The notes under the pieces are model-generated. The model did not search any database and was not told the origin of the DNA. It saw nothing but the letters and a program-made list of their open reading frames with translations. A stretch of DNA of 64,000 bases from Arenimonas soli (GTDB lineage Bacteria > Pseudomonadota > Gammaproteobacteria > Xanthomonadales > Xanthomonadaceae), in the NCBI RefSeq assembly GCF_014643775.1, contig NZ_BMKC01000001.1, positions 1,426,001-1,490,000 of the forward strand. Reading direction: 5' to 3'. The stretch's first letter is position 1; each line of letters begins with the position of its first letter. The translations under genes were made by a program, and so were the position numbers. Of this stretch, positions 60,842-64,000 are shown one piece after another.

Positions 60842-61624
60842 CTATTGCGGGGCTTTCACAAGCAGCGGATAGGGATTGATCGCCTCGCCCTGCCACCAGC
60901 GCTTTTCCGGCCCGAGCACGAAGATGGCGAAATGCAGGTGGGGGGCGGCCGGGTTGGCGTTTCCGGTATGGCCCACGTAGCCCAGGACGTCGCCCTGATG
61001 CAGCTGTTTGCCCTCTTGCACGCCCTCGGCGTAGCGCTGCAGGTGCGCGTAGTAAAACGCCACCTGGCCGGCCTCGTCGAACTGGTAGAGGGTCAGGCCG
61101 CCCGGCACGGAGTCGAACAGTTTGACGACCGGCCCGTCGGCGGCGGCAAGCACCGGCGTGCCTTCCGGCGCCATGATGTCCAGGGCGTCGTGCACCCGAT
61201 CCTGGCCACGCGCATCGGCGAAACTGTCGAACAGGTCCGCTGCCGCGATGCCTTCGACCGGGATGCGCAGGGGCGGCAGCAAGGGCGTTTCCCGCGCCGG
61301 GGCCGCGGCGCTGGTGGTCGCGTCGTTGCCCACGGTAGGGGACGGGCTTTTTTCGATGGCCTCTTCGACGGCTTCGTCGATCGCCACTTCCAGCGTGCCT
61401 TCGATGTTCTCCTCGCGGAGGCGGCGAGGGTCGGGCTCGCGCGCCGGCCCGGCCGTCGGTGGCGGCAGCACGCCGGGTGCCGACGCCGTGGGTGCGGCCG
61501 GGGCGGCAGGCGCCTCGGCGACGCCGCCGGACGGTGGTGCTTCCGGCGGCACCTCGGCCACCAGCCAGGCCACCGCCAGGCCTCCCACCAACAGTCCCGC
61601 CAGGAACACCAGGCCTGCCCGCAT
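60842..61624 (-). CDS. M23 (LytM-type) metallopeptidase, membrane-anchored
   Basis: A 260-residue peptidoglycan endopeptidase-type protein. An N-terminal membrane anchor (4-22) is followed by a Pro/Ala-rich linker (24-66), a Glu-rich stretch and the LytM domain. Zinc and catalytic residues are present: His145 and Asp149 (VHDALDI), His194 (YYAHLQ), and His229/His231 (PHLHF), so it should be active rather than an EnvC-type activator. It starts 6 bp after the L,D-transpeptidase stop, so the two are one operon. Confidence 0.92.
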   Translation of the reverse strand: MRAGLVFLAGLLVGGLAVAWLVAEVPPEAPPSGGVAEAPAAPAAPTASAPGVLPPPTAGPAREPDPRRLREENIEGTLEVAIDEAVEEAIEKSPSPTVGNDATTSAAAPARETPLLPPLRIPVEGIAAADLFDSFADARGQDRVHDALDIMAPEGTPVLAAADGPVVKLFDSVPGGLTLYQFDEAGQVAFYYAHLQRYAEGVQEGKQLHQGDVLGYVGHTGNANPAAPHLHFAIFVLGPEKRWWQGEAINPYPLLVKAPQ

Positions 61625-61630
61625 CGTGCG

Positions 61631-62647
61631 CTACTCCTGCAGCCGCACGGCCGTGCCGGGCGAAACTGCCCCGGCCACGCGCACGACGTCCCAGTTGGTC
61701 AGACGGATGCAGCCATTGGATTGCGTCTTGCTGATGTTCGCGGGCTCCGGGGTGCCATGGATGCCGTAATGCGGCTTGCTCAAGTCGATCCAGGCCACGC
61801 CCACCGGATTGTTCGGACCGGGCTGGAGCGTCGCCTTTTCGTGCGCCGGATCCGCGGCATGGAACAGGCTCGGATCGTAGTTGAACACCGGGTCATGGGC
61901 CACGCCGTTGATCGTCCAGTCGCCGATCGGCAGCGGGTCGTTTTCGCTGCCCGACGTCGCCGGGAACCAGGCGATCACCGCGTCCTGGGCGTCGAGCAGC
62001 CACAGGGCCCCGTCGGATTCGTCGACCACGACGGTGGACGCCGCCGGAAGCTCCAGGTCGTGCTCGACGTTGGGCACCTGGATGGATTCACCGGCTTCGA
62101 ACCGGGCCTGCGGATTGAGTTCGCGCAGCAGCGCCGGGCTGGCGTGGAACCGTTCGCCCAGCTTTTCGACGGCACCGGTGAAACCCATGGAAGCAAGCGC
62201 CGCCTTGGCCATCATGTCCGAGGGGATTTCCACGAAAGGGCCGGCGACGTCTTCTTCGCTCAACACCACGTCCACCAGGGTGGGCGAAGCATTGGCCTCG
62301 AGCGCCAGCCAGGTGTCTTCGTCGGCCTCGCCGGTGGGATCCAGGCCCTGCTGGCGCTGGAACGCACGCAGCGCCCCGGCCTGGTTGGAGCCGGCGACGC
62401 CGTCGATTTCACCGGGCGAAAACCGCGCCCGGTCCAGCAAGACCTGTACACGCAGGTCATTGCGCCCATCGGGCGAGGCAAGCAGCGCATCGGTCGGGAT
62501 AGCGGGTTCGTCCATCGACGCCGAGGCGGTCTCCCCCGGCGGGTCCTGAGTGTCGTCCTGCGGCACCGGCGGCGTATGCGCCGCCGCGGTGGTCGTCACG
62601 AGCAGGGCGGCTGCCGTCCAGTGCAAGAGCGAAGGGGCGCGTGACAT
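61631..62647 (-). CDS. L,D-transpeptidase with peptidoglycan-binding domain
   Basis: A 338-residue exported protein with a signal peptide (about 1-23). It has a PG_binding_1 domain (RVQVLLDRARFSPGEIDGVAGSNQAGALRAFQ), a LysM-like segment (FHASPALLRELNPQARFEAGESIQVP) and a C-terminal YkuD domain with His297 (HYGIHGT) and the nucleophile Cys313 (SNGCIRL). Such enzymes make 3-3 crosslinks or attach lipoproteins to peptidoglycan. It is the first gene of a pair with the M23 peptidase. The ATG at 62647 begins the signal peptide. Confidence 0.93.
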   Translation of the reverse strand: MSRAPSLLHWTAAALLVTTTAAAHTPPVPQDDTQDPPGETASASMDEPAIPTDALLASPDGRNDLRVQVLLDRARFSPGEIDGVAGSNQAGALRAFQRQQGLDPTGEADEDTWLALEANASPTLVDVVLSEEDVAGPFVEIPSDMMAKAALASMGFTGAVEKLGERFHASPALLRELNPQARFEAGESIQVPNVEHDLELPAASTVVVDESDGALWLLDAQDAVIAWFPATSGSENDPLPIGDWTINGVAHDPVFNYDPSLFHAADPAHEKATLQPGPNNPVGVAWIDLSKPHYGIHGTPEPANISKTQSNGCIRLTNWDVVRVAGAVSPGTAVRLQE

Positions 62648-62755
62648 GGCAGTACTCCTCGATGGGGTACCGAGTGTCCACCGCCCCGCATTAATCCCAC
62701 CTAAGCCGGATGCCTGGTCTATTCTGGACCGGCCACATCCCACCGGAGAAGGCCC

Positions 62756-62998
62756 ATGACCTCCGATTCGATCACCGAGCTGCTGCTCTGGTCGCTTGCG
62801 ATCAACTACGCGATCCTGCTGGTCTGGCTGGGCGCGATGGCCTGGTTCCGCGAACCTATCCGCCGCCTGCACCGACGCTGGTTCCGACTTTCCGACGAAC
62901 TCTTCGATGCCATCCACTATGGCGCGATGGCGGTGTACAAGCTGCTGATCATCGTTTTCAACCTGACGCCGCTGATCGCGATCCAGCTGCTCGGCTGA
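62756..62998 (+). CDS. Small membrane protein (DUF6868-like)
   Basis: An 80-residue protein with two membrane helices (about 7-29 and 56-78) and a basic loop (RRLHRRWFRLSDELFDAIHYG). The pattern INYAILLVWL ... RLHRRWF ... FDAIHYGAMAVYK recalls the DUF6868 family, of unknown function. A GGAGAAGG ribosome site precedes the ATG. It is divergent from the transpeptidase gene and convergent with the phosphatidyltransferase gene (11 bp). Confidence 0.8.
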   Translation: MTSDSITELLLWSLAINYAILLVWLGAMAWFREPIRRLHRRWFRLSDELFDAIHYGAMAVYKLLIIVFNLTPLIAIQLLG

Positions 62999-63009
62999 AG
63001 CCCCCCGGT

Positions 63010-63621
63010 TCACGGCTTCGGGATGCGCACCGTCTTGCTGATCATCAGCGAACCCGACACCGCGAATAGCAGCACCAGCGGATGCAGCTGCCAGCCCAGG
63101 TCGAGGCGGCCGAACCACAGGTTGTCGCCGATTTCGCCCTGCCAGGCGGCGACGGCCATCAGTCCGACCAGCACCACGCTGGTGGGGATGGGCGTGCCCT
63201 CGAAGAAGCGCACCTTGGCGGCGCCTTCCGACAGTGCTTCGGCGGTGACGTTGAAACGCGCCAGCCGGCTAACCCCGCAGCCGACGAAATACGACAGCAC
63301 CAGCCAATCCCAGCCACCCTGCATGCCGCAGGCATAGGCCAGCGCCGCCGGCGCCACGCCGAAGGAAATCACGTCCGACAGCGAATCGAGTTCGCGGCCC
63401 AGCAGCGACGCGCCGTGGCGCTGGCGCGCCACCCAGCCGTCGAGCGCGTCGAACACGAAGGCCAGCGGCACCAGCGCCATGCCCCACAGCAGGTCGCCGA
63501 CGCGGCCGTCCTGCAGGAAACGCATGGCCGCGAAGATCGCGCCCGTGCCGCAGAAGGCGTTGGCCAGGGTGAACCAGTCGGCCAGATGGAAGTCGCGGAT
63601 CATCGAGAAATGTCTTTTCAT
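63010..63621 (-). CDS. pssA: CDP-alcohol phosphatidyltransferase, PssA-like
   Basis: A 203-residue inner-membrane enzyme. The family motif D-x2-D-G-x2-A-R-x8-G-x3-D-x3-D is complete (Asp58, Asp61, Arg66, Gly75, Asp79, Asp83). SYFVGCGVSRLARFNVTAE and FFEGTPIPTSV are typical of type II phosphatidylserine synthases, which make phosphatidylserine from CDP-diacylglycerol and serine, the first step to phosphatidylethanolamine. The start at 63621 overlaps the stop of the upstream gene by 4 bp; a second Met six codons in is possible. Confidence 0.88.
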   Translation of the reverse strand: MKRHFSMIRDFHLADWFTLANAFCGTGAIFAAMRFLQDGRVGDLLWGMALVPLAFVFDALDGWVARQRHGASLLGRELDSLSDVISFGVAPAALAYACGMQGGWDWLVLSYFVGCGVSRLARFNVTAEALSEGAAKVRFFEGTPIPTSVVLVGLMAVAAWQGEIGDNLWFGRLDLGWQLHPLVLLFAVSGSLMISKTVRIPKP

Positions 63622-64000
63622 TCTTCCGGGTCCTCGCCCACGCGCTGTTCGAAACAATGCCGTCCCGCGCCGTGCCACCAGGGCGCGGCCATCCGGATGG
63701 TTTCCTCGGCGGTGTCGTGGGCGAAGCTGGCGCAGACGCGGTAGCGCCGCGCGTCCACGATTTCATAATCGTAGGCTGTGCCAGTAACCGGATCGCTGGT
63801 GGACAGGCGGCTTCCGGGAGCCTCCGCCAGGGCGCCCAGGTTGGGCGGAAGAGCGCGATGGACCTCGTAGTGACGACCAATGGCGGCCACGATGCCCTGC
63901 AGGTCGGTCACGCGTCGTTCGTCCAGGCGAAACTCGCGCTGCGTGCCCGGCGAACCCGAGGCCCACAGCCCCAGGGCCAGCGCCGCGACCACCACCACGA
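63618..64000 (-). CDS. Membrane protein, 5' end outside window
   Basis: Partial gene running off the right edge. At least 126 codons are present. A hydrophobic helix at the edge (VVVAALALGLWASG) is followed by a soluble domain with REFRLDERRVTDLQGIVAAIGRHYEVHRALPPNLGAL, DPVTGTAYDYEIVDARRYRVCASF and two more Cys/His near the C terminus. The R-x-D-x-R-R-V-x-D-L ... LP-x-x-L ... DP-x-TG-x-x-Y-x-Y pattern is one I associate with uncharacterised membrane proteins of this lineage. A GTG at 63998 is open but is probably internal. Its stop overlaps the pssA start by 4 bp. Confidence 0.7.
   Translation of the reverse strand, partial: VVVVAALALGLWASGSPGTQREFRLDERRVTDLQGIVAAIGRHYEVHRALPPNLGALAEAPGSRLSTSDPVTGTAYDYEIVDARRYRVCASFAHDTAEETIRMAAPWWHGAGRHCFEQRVGEDPEE

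Noticed and set aside
63618-63998. A complete 126-residue gene starting at the GTG at 63998
   Set aside because: The start falls in the middle of a hydrophobic helix two bases from the window edge; the gene almost certainly begins outside.

Overview
This window is about 64 kb of very GC-rich bacterial chromosome. It carries core genes rather than an obvious island: there is no insertion sequence, phage gene, CRISPR array or rRNA. ZipA, EpmA, a complete ccmABCDEFGHI cluster, Smc-ScpAB in place of MukBEF and the gene order smc-zipA-ligA all point to a gammaproteobacterium. GyrA carries Gln at position 83 where E. coli has Ser, which I recall from Stenotrophomonas. Together with the style of the secreted proteins this suggests the order Xanthomonadales/Lysobacterales. 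The genus cannot be told from this sequence.

Layout. 1-11 kb (minus strand): a partial alpha-2-macroglobulin lipoprotein, an HtrA-like pseudoprotease overlapping a four-PDZ HtrA protease, gyrA and mtnA. 11-25 kb: an unknown basic-tailed protein overlapping a DUF3011 gene tail to tail, then epmA, ligA, zipA, smc, bolA-like and yciI-like genes, a GNAT-like gene, a polysaccharide deacetylase coupled to a 2-oxoglutarate oxygenase, and an S9 peptidase. 25-30 kb (plus strand): a YciO/TsaC-like gene, scpA, scpB, rluB and a methyltransferase. 30-35 kb (minus strand): an omega-amidase/aminotransferase pair and a large secreted subtilase. 35-43 kb (plus strand): the cytochrome c maturation operon with metX coupled to its end. 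43-46 kb: tRNA-Leu(CAA), cysteine dioxygenase and two membrane proteins of unknown function.

46-58 kb is the most interesting region. It holds a LuxR-type response regulator, a 3-hydroxybutyrate dehydrogenase, a 3-hydroxybutyrate-oligomer hydrolase lipoprotein, a hybrid sensor kinase fused to an SLC5 transporter domain (CrbS type), a PHB-depolymerase-family lipoprotein, a TonB-dependent receptor and a GntP-family permease. They form two divergent transcription blocks, and each divergent promoter region contains the same palindrome, GTACCAAGGTAC. I read this as a dedicated locus for using extracellular polyhydroxybutyrate: depolymerise at the cell surface, import oligomers through the outer membrane, cleave to monomer, cross the inner membrane, oxidise to acetoacetate. 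The kinase/regulator pair would control it through the shared palindrome. The enzyme families are recognisable; the TonB receptor's substrate and the regulator-site assignment are inference.

58-64 kb: an OmpR-type two-component system coupled to a DJ-1/PfpI-like membrane protein, a LytM (M23) plus L,D-transpeptidase pair acting on peptidoglycan, a small membrane protein, a CDP-alcohol phosphatidyltransferase (PssA-like) and a partial membrane protein at the right edge.

No stretch longer than about 300 bases lacks a gene. Many long open frames lie antisense to these genes because of the GC-rich third codon positions, and they were not annotated.
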